Source: Marthasterias glacialis
Lineage: Eukaryota > Echinodermata > Asteroidea > Forcipulatida > Asteriidae
Assembly (NCBI GenBank): GCA_911728455.2
Contig: OU452225.1
Span: 23,594,495-23,658,494 of the forward strand
Length of the DNA stretch: 64,000 bases
Direction: 5' to 3'
Part shown: in pieces, positions 33,201 through 45,200 of the stretch
Numbering within the stretch: position 1 is the first letter of the stretch
Layout of the letters: each line of letters opens with the position of its first letter
Notes under the pieces: generated by a model
What the model was told of the DNA's origin: nothing
The model's input: only the letters and a program-made list of their open reading frames with translations
The model's database searches: none
Translations under genes and position numbers: made by a program

Positions 33201-36200
33201 ACAGCCTGGGAGAACGCCTCTTCAATTGTGTCGGACCACATCAGGGTGTCATCCACACACTTAGTCTTCCGCGGAATGTCAGCGACAATCTCGTCAAATC
33301 GGCGGCTGTAACCATCACCGGAGGCGATGTAGCCCTGTGGGGCAACACGGTAGCGGTAGCGGCCCCATGGAGTGATGAACGTCGTAAGATGGCGGTCCTG
33401 TTCATTGAGGGCGATACTGTGGTATCCGTTCCATGCGTCGAAGACGGTCTTGCGTGTGTGAGGGGGTACCGCACGTGCCTGGTGGAAAGGGGACTGGGTG
33501 TGGTGTGTCTCGCGGGTTGCGTGACGGTTGAGTGGTTGAAGGTCAACTGTGCGTCTCGGCTTGCCAGATTTCTTAGGGCAGATCACCATTCTATGGCACC
33601 AAGTGACGGGTGTGCCGACAGGGACTGGTTCAATGACACCGAGGCATACATCTTGGTCCAAGCCTGCTTTTACGTCGTCCTGCCAGTGCACTGGGACAGG
33701 GATTGGAGTATGATGGGCTACTGGCGGCGCGTTGGGGTCAATCATAAGTCGCATGGGAGGGCCAGACATCATGGGAAGTGGCTGTTGTTCACATACATTG
33801 AAGGTGCTTGACCGGTAGTGCTCGAGCAGCCAGTTCTCCAGCTTCTCGCGGTTCTCCTCTGTAGCTGGGAATGGGGGTGTTCTAGAGGGCGGCGGTGGTG
33901 CCTGGCGTCGGGGACATTCACACACTTGAGTGCTACAGCAGTCAACGCTGGTGTTGTTGAGCTCAGAAGCCTCACCAATCGTAGGGAATTTGTGAGATAT
34001 CATGCCGAGGGCGATGCAAGCCTGTTTGGATAAGAATAGCCTGTCAGAGGAGTCTGTGAAATATACTATCTGACGCGTCTCAAGTGTCTCTCCTGAAGGA
34101 GAAGTCCCGGAGATCCGTAGGACAAGGGCACCGGCAATGCCAATGCGGTGGTTGTTGGCAGCAGTCATTTTCATTGTGACGGGAATGAGGTGCTCTCCGC
34201 CAAGCCCCAGTTTCGGCAGGAGCTTTGTGCCAGCGAGACATGACTGGCATCCAGTGTCGGCCATGGCAGGGTAGGAAACAATAGGCGTTGAGTTGAGGAG
34301 GGAGGTCCGGAAGCCAAGGGCACGAGTGTCAGACGGAACAGCTCTGATGGAGGCGTGGATGAAGGGCTGGGGGTCGGATGCGCGTTTCTCCCATGCATTA
34401 CAGAACTCGTTGTAGACATGGTGCCGGAGTGTGATTGCATGGGTACAAACAGCTGGGTCATCACCAATGGAGCACAGGGTCTCAAAGATGGCCGTGGCAT
34501 CATCCAGTGGCGGAGGGGCAGGAAGTGTAGTGGACTGGTCCTTCCTGCGTGACTGGCGACAGACATTTTCGTAGTGGTGAAGGATACCGCATTTGGTGCA
34601 CTTGTGGTTGTAGGCTGTGCACTTCTTCATACGTTCCTGCCTGCTCCGTCCATGGCCTGGCCTGCCACAATAACCGCAGGGTGAGGTAGCGGGTGTGGTG
34701 CTACTGGGCTGGTTCCGTAGTCGTCCCTTCTCTTGGCGTCTGTAGGAGCTGGCGGCAGCTGCTGTTGCAGTGTTGCCGCCCTCAAGGAGGCGATTGGCTG
34801 ACCTTTTTCCACTCTCCTTTGCTTCGACGTATCTGAGTGCCTCTTCAAGTGACATGTCCTGTTTCGCTTCGCCGAGAATGTCCAATCGAATCTCTTCATC
34901 TTCGAGGCCCCTGACAAGGGCATCTCTGATCATAATGTTGCTGTAGTCAACCAGTTGTTTGCATGCACACTCTATCTTGAAATTGCATACGCCTGCCTGG
35001 CCACGGAGGCGAGCAGAGAAGGCCCGCACTGGCTCGTCACGATCCTGGCGCATTTGTTGGAGTTGCATTCGGGACACCATGATGTTCTCTTGACGGACAG
35101 CAAGTGTCTTGATATTGCTCAGGATGGTCGTTTCATCACTAGAGGCGAGGGTACCAAAGGTCCGCGTAAGGTCCTTCCGGAGCGCCTCATCGCAGCACTC
35201 AAGTAGCTGGAAGATGATGTCTGGGCCAGTGAGGTGTGTGGCGGCCTTGTAGTCTGACCACCTTTGTTCAAAGTACGCCCATTCCTCGCTCGTACCAGCC
35301 GCTGAGATCGTAGGCCGTTTTACTTTCTCTGCCTTGGCCGCGCCTAGAGTAGGTGCCGGGAGGTGGGCGTGGTCGACTGGGTGGGCAGTCTTGCCATGCA
35401 GGTCAATCAGGCTAAGCAGAACCTCTGTGGGTGTGGTGGTGGGCCATGTTGTGGTACAATTTGGTGCTGGGCAGGGAATGGTGTTCATGGTGCAATGTTC
35501 TGATGGAGTGTGGTGGTGACGAAGGGGCAGTTATTGAAGGACGCTGTTGTCATAAATAAGTATTGTACTATTTACTTCAACGTCTCAAAGCAATGACAAC
35601 AGCGTCTGTGAATCAAAATAGGGAAATGATGGATTGATGTCAGTAGGCAGTTATAGTTCTCTAAATTTGTTTTTTATTTCCGCTTTAAAAGAAAAGACAG
35701 CCGCAAAATGTGCGTCCGGTTTTTAATTATTTTGCGTAGCGCGATCTGAGAATGCATAAAAGGGATGGTAGTCTTTGTCATCTCGCTACTTTGCATGCTG
35801 CAATATGGGCAAGAACTATTAACAGTGAAACATAATAATGCATTATGCGATAACCTAAGAGGGCGCTAGTAAACGGCTTGATAACTAAGACTACATATCT
35901 GTACCTCCAGTGCTGTTGCTGCTGCGCGCTAAAGCATAGTTTATAGTGTGTGTTATTACTGATTCACGTGCTGAATTCTTTGGACAGCATGGTCAACAGT
36001 GCACGGTTCTTGTTCAGAAACTTGAGCTCATTTACTAAAAACTACACAATGTGTAGGTTTTATTTTGATAAAATGATAGTATGTAGGATACCCTGGATGA
36101 ACTAAAGAATTATTTTGCAGTATATATGTAAGATTTGTTTCTTTCTTGGTCCGTTTTATTTAAAAAAATAAAAATAAAATGGGGGGTGATTTTCAACGCG

Positions 36201-39200
36201 CCTGCAATGTACTGACTATTGTACAATGTACAAGAGCTATTGCATATATTTTGTTACATGTATGTATTTATTCTGCTTTTTTTTGTTATCTTTTCAAGGT
36301 CCAATCACAGGCCTGATAAATCAGGGAATTTGACTTGAAAACTACAGATTTGTACCAGTAAAGATTTGTTATGTTATTTTATCATTGTCTTCAAGGTGTC
36401 GTCGATAGGAACGGCGCCCTTCTTTGTAGAGAATATCAGTGAGCTTCAACTCAGTGCTATGAAACTCATATCCACGGTATGTACCTTCAGCTCAGTGTGT
36501 AAAACCAGTAGGTCATTAATCATAGAAACAGAACCTGCAGAATGCTGAGTGAGTCATTATCCATGCAACTCAGGCCGTTGGCGAAACCACGGCTTGGGCT
36601 TGGGCTCAGGCTTGGGCTCCGTCCACCTGTTTGAAGCCCCGTAAGGAAACCACACGCTCACTAAATAACTGACGGAACCTAAGCCCAAGCCCAAGCCCAA
36701 GCCGTGGTTTCATAAACAGCCTCAGTTGTGAGGCCATTTTATTGATGCGCGGGGCTTTTTGCTATGACGCCATGTTTTTACACATGCATGGGAAAAGTGA
36801 TTTCACGTAAAGTGTGTGTAAGGCAGACGTGTGTCTAGTGGTGTGGATGCACCACGTCCAAAGAAAGACACAGAGTGCAGTCAAACTCGACATTCTCATG
36901 GGTCTATTTCTGTGACCTCTCTCAAACTGAGGCCATTTTGGTCTGATTCCCTGTATCCCCATTGGGAATGATGGTGCAAAACTTGCAATAAGGGGATCAA
37001 GCTGCCATTTGCCTGTACTGTTGCTGCAGCTCTGTGCCTTGGCCTCAAGCCAAGGCCGATAATCGACCATGGTATGCTGGAATCTTGGACTTGTTCCCCT
37101 CCCACATGCTGTTAATACAGCCTAGCCATCTCTCGTAATCCTCGTTTGTACAACAAAAGGATGTCGGAGATACACAATAACCCTGGAAAAAGGGAGATTT
37201 TGAGCATGAATTCCAGTACCCTTTGCCCCTCTTTGTATGGGGAAACAAAGCGTAGTATGGTAGGTGCATGCTTGTGCACGCTACACAATGGATTATTCAG
37301 GGGTATAATGGTACACCAACCAGTCAACTGACTGCAATCAAAAGAGTACGCTCCAAGCATTCATAAACGTCCATCTTTATTCAGTTTGGAAAAGTTTGGA
37401 TGAAAAAGACATCATCTGATGTGAAATGGTTAAACCTTGACAAAAAAAACCCAAAAACCACCTTACAATTTGTTCATCTCTAAATAGGTTTTTTCCAAGT
37501 ATGAGAAGCACAGACAACTGATATTGGAAGACATCTTCGCATCGCTTGCGAGGTTGCCGTCTAGTAAGAAGAACCTCAGAAATTTCAGGTAAGTTAAACT
37601 GTTTCACCAGAAGTCTACTTTTACTATTATTTTTATCGTGATTATTACTGATGCAGCCATCACAAACAAGAACAACAATACAAAACAATATTTCCAGATA
37701 GGTTTGGAGCAACAAAAGCAAAGCATTTACTATGACCCTTAGACCTGCTGGTGCACATCTGGTTGTTAGAACAAATATATAGATTGTACTGTGGATAGCT
37801 TAACCAGTTGCTGCCGGGATTTTGTTGTTGTCCCGTCCCCTTGATGGTACCGCTGGCACAAAGAAACCCTGACTTGACTATGTCAAGAGAACAAAGATTC
37901 TCCTTGTTGGATCGCCCATTTTGTTTGCCCGCAGCGTGAATTGCAAAACATCAGCCATTACTTACGGCATACGAGTGGTACTAGACACAGAACCATGGCT
38001 CGGTTGCCTACTTGAACCATGGCTTGATTGCAAAACACAATGAATAAACAATAGTGGTAGCCTCTCGATGTCTAGTAATCCTCCTCTTGGAACAAAAGGA
38101 CAAAGGTCTGTAATCGGGGATTACACAATAATAAATCGCCTCTGAATAGCCACAAAATGACTGTTTATGTAAGACCCTTTTTTGTCCTTGTGTGGGTGAA
38201 ACAAAGCGTTAGATGGCGTGTGTGTGGTCTGTGCACGCTCTGTAGTTGAATGACCGGGCGACTTTTGCTCTGATGGTCCGAAATTACATACTGGCGTCTT
38301 TAAGACGGCTTCCGTTTCCAGCAGGCAGGGGAAACATTTGCGTGTTCACACATCATCCGGCACCTACTGGTTAAAGGTTGTTATGCTAATCGAAGCATGC
38401 ACCTGCAGTGCCATAAAATTATTGATAAATGTTGAGCATCTGATGACCATCTTAAAAAAGATGGTCATCAGATAGTTGTGCATTCCTCAGAGAGCTAAAT
38501 TAAAAAAATTCATCTATTTTGCTTTTGAAAACCACAGGTGGTGGGGCAGGTAGGGGAACTATTTGGGTGAATTTTACCTTTCATGGTAAAAGCAATTTTC
38601 AAAATTGTCAGAATAGCTGATGTTGCTTGTACCTATATTTTGTCAAAGGACAAACCTGCGATGGCGCTATATCGCCACATATCTTTGTCATGACATATTG
38701 GTGCCAAATTTCATGCATGTATCATCGGAGGCACAATCCCATCACCTTTCTGCCGTACTATAGGAGGCTTCAGCTCACTGTCCATCCCCCAGTATACATT
38801 CTGCACATTTATTACTCTCCAATATTCCAGTGTTTTTTATTGCAAGATGCAAACTAAGAAATTGAGACATTAAACTATGATAACCTTTGTGTTCTTTTTT
38901 TCCCAGGTTGAATCAGGACACTAATATACAGATGGTGACAGCTCTGGTATTGCAGTTGATCCAGTGCGTAGTGGTTCTGCATCAACCTAAGGAAGACACA
39001 GCCAACGACCAGGCCGAATCTGACGAAGACTACGAGTACGATTTTGACGATGAAGATACCAAAAAGTCACGCGAGGTAAGTAACATTATTTTTGACAAAC
39101 ACTGTGGTTTCTTGGGGTTTCTCGTGGTGTTCATTGATTGATGTTCATTGATTGATGAACAGAATCTTCTGAAATCAATGATACTTCATATCTGTGTTGG

Positions 39201-42200
39201 GCTGTAACAAAAACCTTCTTGAGGAGTATTGATCAACAGGTTATTTGGAGCTTTGTCAAAGGCCCGTGTCCAATCTAAAAAAAAAATACAATGAACATCA
39301 GGTGGATTTCTTTGATCAAGAATACTAGCCCAATCATGAAAAATCATTACAAATTAAAATTAAAGGACACGTGAAATGGAATTTTAATTCATTACAAGTT
39401 AAGATATGTATTTTTGAAATACACCCTGTTTTCAAAAAATGTTTCTTTTAAATATTTTAAAATAAATGTTGAAGATTTTCACGTACTGACCCCGCCCCTC
39501 CAGTGGGAGCATTAATTTGCATAAACATAAGCAAACTTGTAACTCAGGAGCTTCTATTACCTGTGCATAAGCCTGACTGCGCTGCCGCCCTGACGTCTTG
39601 TGTGTATTTTGAGTCGATTGGAAATGTTAATGCAGCAAAGTTAGGTGGGAAGAGGTAAATGTTTACAGTGCCAGTGTGCTTTCTGCTGGAATACAGGAAG
39701 ATTTGTCTTTTAATCCTAAACTTTCTCCTCGATTCACAGGCGGATAAAGATGTCTTAATTGTGAATACTTATGAGACTGCCGTAAGAACGGGGCAGAACT
39801 TCTTATCAGTTTTCCTGAAGAAGTAAGTACCACAGTCCTATGGAATTTATATACAATGTTTGTCCACTACTTTGATAGCGATGCACAGATCAGTCGGAAT
39901 TCAACTCTATTTGCATGTTCACTTTACTTTAGTTGATGGCACTTTAATTAGAACTTAAATCACGATGTCTGCTCAGGCCTTGAACTTCGCTCTTGAAGGG
40001 GCACGGCAATTTTCCTCTGGTAAGGGGCACTTCTATGAGGAACATGTAAACTTGTATTGGAACTTTGCAACGACAGCAAAGGCACAGGGCACCATGGCAA
40101 TTGCTGTGGGTGCTGTAGGTTAATTCGAGGCCTGTCTGCTGAAACCTAAGGGTGCCCAGTGTGTGAAAGGGCTTGGAAGAATTAAACATTATTTTTTAAA
40201 GATGTGTTAATTGACGAAACACAGCTAGAGAAATTTAATTTAGAGGAAAATAAGTTTAGCAAGAATATCCTTTGATTCTGACTTTAATTGAAACAGGTGC
40301 GTAAGTCGAGACGAAGAAGACTATCGACCTCTCTTTGAGAACTTTGTCCAGGATCTGCTGTCTTCTGTCAATAAACCGGAATGGCCCGCGGCCGAGCTGC
40401 TTCTGAGCTTACTAGGAAGATTACTGGTAAGTTGAACATCTGGTTTGTAAGTGTGACACCATTCAGTTGTTATCGACGCCCATGTCTTACAGAGTGGTTC
40501 CAGTAGTAACGATAAGTCCGTTGAAAATACATTGAGCAGGATTTCTTGGCTTTGAACTGTTTAAGTGTTGCAAAGACTTTGACATTTAAATGATAAAAAG
40601 AGCAAGTTTAAGTTACTCACAAAAAGTACACTTATGTCAGCGGTGGATCCAGAAAAGAATACATGTATAACCAGTGTGTAGGTTTTGATAAGACACTTGG
40701 TCATAACGAGCATAACTGCAAAAGTTGTTGTAGCTCAAGATTGTATCTGGCATGAAATAGGTTTTGTGCCAAAATGTGTTTCTGGTGCGACAACTATGTT
40801 GCAATTCCAAATATGTGCAGTCCTGGTACTTCATGAAAGCAATAGAAGCAATTGCCTCAATGCCTCAATACTCCACGGCCCAATTTCATAAAGCCTGTAA
40901 GCAGACATTTTCTGCTTACGAAGCGGCCGCTAGAAGAATTTCTGGTTCATAAACACTGCTAACTGTAAACAAAGCAAAAGGCATGTTAGCTTAAGCAGAT
41001 GAGTGACACAACGATGCAAACCCATTGTGAACATGCACACCTGATGTCAAATCTTGATTGGTTATGAAATACATATTTATGCATCTTTTTCTGCTATAGT
41101 AAGTACAAAAATAAGCTTACTGGTAAATAGCTATGAAATTGGGCCCTTGGTCATTACCTTGGTGCCCCTTGGTCATTGCCTTGGTGCCCCTTGGTCATTG
41201 CCTTGGTGCCCCTTGGTCATTGCCTTGGTGCCCCTTGGTCATTACCTTGGTGCCCCTTGGTCATTGCCTTGGTGCCCCTTGGTCATTACCTTGGTGCCCC
41301 TTGGTCATTGCCTTGGTGCCCCTTGGTCATTGCCTTGGTGCCCCTTGGTCATTGCCTTGGTGCCCCTTGGTCATTGCCTTGGTGCCCCTTGGTCATTGCC
41401 TTGGTGCCCCTTGGTCATTGCCTTGGTGCCCCTTGGTCATTACCTTGGTGCCCCTTGGTCATTGCCTTGGTGCCCCTTGGTCATTACCTTGGTGCCCCTT
41501 GGTCATTGCCTTGGTGCCCCTTGGTCATTGCCTTGGTGCCCCTTGGTCATTACCTTGGTGCCCCTTGGTCATTACCTTGGTGCCCCTTGGTCATTGCCTT
41601 GGTGCCCCTTGGTCATTGCCTTGGTGCCCCTTGGTCATTGCCTTGGTGCCCCTTGGTCATTACCTTGGTGCCCCTTGGTCATTGCCTTGGTGCCCCTTGG
41701 TCATTGCCTTGGTGCCCCTTGAAATGTTTCAGTAAAAATTAAAATTTCCTTCATGGAGTTGTCATTTACATGTACTATAAACGGAAATTTGCCTTGCCTT
41801 GCCCAGGAATGAAGTATCAGGCATGATTGCGTATCGTGTAAATGCTGTTTTTGTTGACACAACATTTTTGGCACTGACGGGATTAATTATCCAATCTTGT
41901 CTTGTATTACAGATGCATCAGTTTAACAACCGCTCCAATGACATGACGATGCGTGTGTCGTCATTAGACTACCTTGGACAGATCGCCAGTAGATTGAGGA
42001 AGCATGCTGTCTCAAGCAACATGGACCAAGAAACACTGGACACTATTGTCAATCAGGTAGGAAAGTGTTTCCTTTTTTTCTTCTTTAGAACAAATCACAA
42101 GCAGTGCATTTGTTTATTTGCTTTTACTGAACTAAACCTTTGAGCTTGTAAATATAACGACACATCAACTAAATCAGAAAACTTGTATGTGGAAAAATGT

Positions 42201-45200
42201 ATATGGAAGTCGTTTAGTGTTGCACAGAAAGTTGTGCACACAACTTTTTCAACTACAATCATTTCATTCTAGAACAAATTGTAAACAAAAGGATTGAAAT
42301 GAATGAAATTATACCTTTAGAAATGACCAATAATGTATAATGTTACTTACAAATAACCATTAAATTCCTTTACTTTAGTTGTAAATTCCTTTTGATAATG
42401 TGTAAAAAGCACGGTGAAAGTAAGCATGATCATCATCGCTGTATGCATTATTGTGAGTAACTGAAGCACTGTGAATATGATTTCCGACCTTTGAACCTTT
42501 GAAAGTAGGTTATTCCATTTTTTCAAATGGTGACCATTGGCTTTTTTTGTGGGGGGGACTGTTGAAGTCTCAGCAGGGAGCTGAGATTACAGGGCACGAA
42601 TGTAAAGCGCATTGAAACTTTATTGTAAAATGCGCATGAAAGAACTAGTTATTAATGTCATCATTGAAACTGATTTCGACTGCGCAAAGAAAGGCCTTCT
42701 TTTGTCATGTCAGCCTCGGTTTGATTACAGTGATTTCAATGCCTGTAAAAACAAGATGGCTGCACACCCTTTAATTCTCACCCAATTATCTCCTCATGTA
42801 GACAAGTGCAGCAGGTGGAGATGAGTCCCCACAGGATGCTAAAGACACTGATAATCAGGATTACATCCAGACCTTACAGCAGTCTATGCTAGACTACCTG
42901 TCCTACAACAGTCAGAACGATCCTGCTATACTGGTAAGACGGCAAATTGTATTATTCAGGCTTGTGAGTCCTTGTTTTTTTTCCTGATTTCAGGATTTTC
43001 TCAAAATCTCCTTCAGCCTTCAAAAATCACTAAAGGGAGCAAGAAATTGTCCACATCCTCTCCAAACCTGTAGTTTTGTAATTCCCGTGATGCACAGGGT
43101 CTGTAAACCTCCTGAATTGTAACGTCTTGGTGGTTCCGGGTCTAGAATAAAGGGGAGCTCTGACCCCCAAGCCATTTTCAGGAAATCTCCCATTCGTCAA
43201 ATCTCATCCCTGATTGTTATACTGGCTGGAAAGGAAAGAAAAATGGGGGTTCACTCATAGCCTAGTTGTGCCTTCTTGGAAATGATTTGAAAATTTTATC
43301 ACTACTGGGCTCTTTTGTGAGTGGTTTATAAACAATTTTCCTTTCTTTGTGTTTTTTTTTACCCTGCACTGATGCATCTCTTTTTTTTGTCAGGATTTTG
43401 TGCCCTTGGTTATTGGTCTTAGTTCAAGTGCTTCAATTGAAATAAGCGTCGATGAGTTACAGATAGGGTTTTCAGAGACTATTTTCTTAGCTATGACAGT
43501 ATTTCAGATGGCAAGTTTTTTTCCAGAGGATTGGAACTGGCATGAAGTTTATAATCAGCGAGCTTCCCGATTGAAACTGATCATTTTGTTGTTGTTGACA
43601 GTTACCAATCCTATTTCTTACTTGTTTGTAGTTGTTTAGTAAAATCCATTCATTGTGTTTATACCCAGTTTGCGAGACACTTTTACGTTGCTCAGTGGTT
43701 CAGAGACACCACCGCTGAAGTGGAACAGACCATCAAGGCTCCACCACCTCAACGGGACGGCAGCGATGAGGACAGCGACCGTGAAGAAGCTGTGGTGGAC
43801 AACACCACCGACATCATCCAAGCCGCTGAGAGGAGGAAACTCTTCTTGAAGTCTTTCATCAAAGTCTCGTCCAAGTCCAACCTTTCCTTCAAGTGAGAAA
43901 ACACGCTCTATTAGAAGAAAACAAATTAATTTGCACAAATACAATGATTTCAAGGAGTTTTTGTTCCAGAGAGTCCTTTTATTACCTTTTGAAGATGTCT
44001 TGACTAGGTCTAAACTCTGTGCTCATTCTAATGTCACAAAAGTTTTTTATTTAAGTTTTTTTTAGGCTGGTCTCGTCTTGTAAAGAAATGCTCCAATAAT
44101 TTTGCTTTAACCTCAACTAGTGTAACCCCAATGAGTATTGTGTTAATTTCTGAATGTTGATGTATAGTTTTTGTAGTCAAATTCAGACAATAGAAAGACA
44201 AAAATAATCTCACGTTTGCTGTATTGGCAAAGAATTTCAGCAGTGCAGAAATACATTTTTAACTGGTTGTTTTTATCTTATTCTAGGAGATCAAGGCACA
44301 TCTTAACCTATGAGAGTTCCTCGCTTGTAGCTAGGTACCTTGCCTCTAAAAGACCCTTCTCACAGAGTTTTGACATCTATCTTAGCCAGGTAAGTTTCTT
44401 TCATGGTTAAAATAATTTCTGAGCTTTTGAGATCCTTAGCGATGACTTGACGCCTCGGCTCAAACATATTTCAAAGATTTTATGTCCAACCCAATGCTGT
44501 CCAAAATTTGTGTTCCTGCTTCCAAACTTGGCTTAATATCATATGGCTGTTTAAGCAAATGTTTCTGCTAAGTAAGAATGTATGGGAAGCCAGTCACAAA
44601 CAGTACACATGACATGGCGTTATAGCTGGTTTACCAAATTTTGCTAAGCAAAATTTGTTTTGTGCTTATCTATTTGTGTGTTTTGAAGCATCTCTAAGAA
44701 ATCAGCTCCTGGTGGTGAGAGGCCAACTAAATAGAGAGACCAACTAAAAATTAAATTTGCAATGACTTAAATGACAATTGCTCATTTCTCTGGTTAGATT
44801 CTGCGGGTGCTTAGTGAGACAGCAGTAGCAGTAAGAACAAAGGCCATGAAGTGTTTGTCCTCGGTGGTAGCAGCTGACCCGTCCGTCTTGGCAAGGGTAA
44901 GTTGGCTGAAGTCATCTTCGCAACGTTAGGACCCTTGTGCTTTGCAGGGTTCAGCTCTGCACCAAGCAAAACTTGTTTACATTTCTCGCAGCCCTGTTCT
45001 TCAATGTTGTCATTGTAGCCGTAACCAAAGTCGCTTGATTCGGACACCCAGTTACGTCATTAGGTCATAGCTGAAAGAAAAAATAGTCTGGCCCCTTGAA
45101 CAAATAGAACTCATTACTGCTGTTGAATTTAGGGAAGTTGACTATTTTGTGGTAAAGATCAACGTCAGGGCTCCAAGTTTACACTGGACCGCAGTCCCGA

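Larger units (their letters stand above)
30259..35663 (-). mobile_element. Complete Ty3/gypsy-type LTR retrotransposon in a NIPBL intron
   Basis: This 5405-bp element lies antisense to NIPBL in the intron 30131-36395. It is bounded by two identical 111-bp LTRs and a perfect 5-bp target duplication, aattt, at 30254-30258 and 35664-35668. In element orientation it runs: 5' LTR (35663-35553), self-complementary primer site, 64-nt leader, one 1621-codon gag-pol frame, about 250 nt of 3' UTR, purine tract AGGGGGG, 3' LTR (30369-30259). The gene order protease, RT, RNase H, integrase is Ty3/gypsy-type. Identical LTRs and an unbroken frame point to a recent insertion. Its G+C content is visibly higher than that of the surrounding introns. 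Confidence 0.97.

Noticed and set aside
33077-33811. Plus-strand frame of 244 codons
   Set aside because: It is the antisense shadow of the retrotransposon RT region on the minus strand, with no independent family signature.
41054-41742. Three overlapping forward frames of 188-222 codons
   Set aside because: They are by-products of a 22-bp tandem repeat without stop codons in any frame. The sequence is intronic, and the frames have no homology or exon structure.
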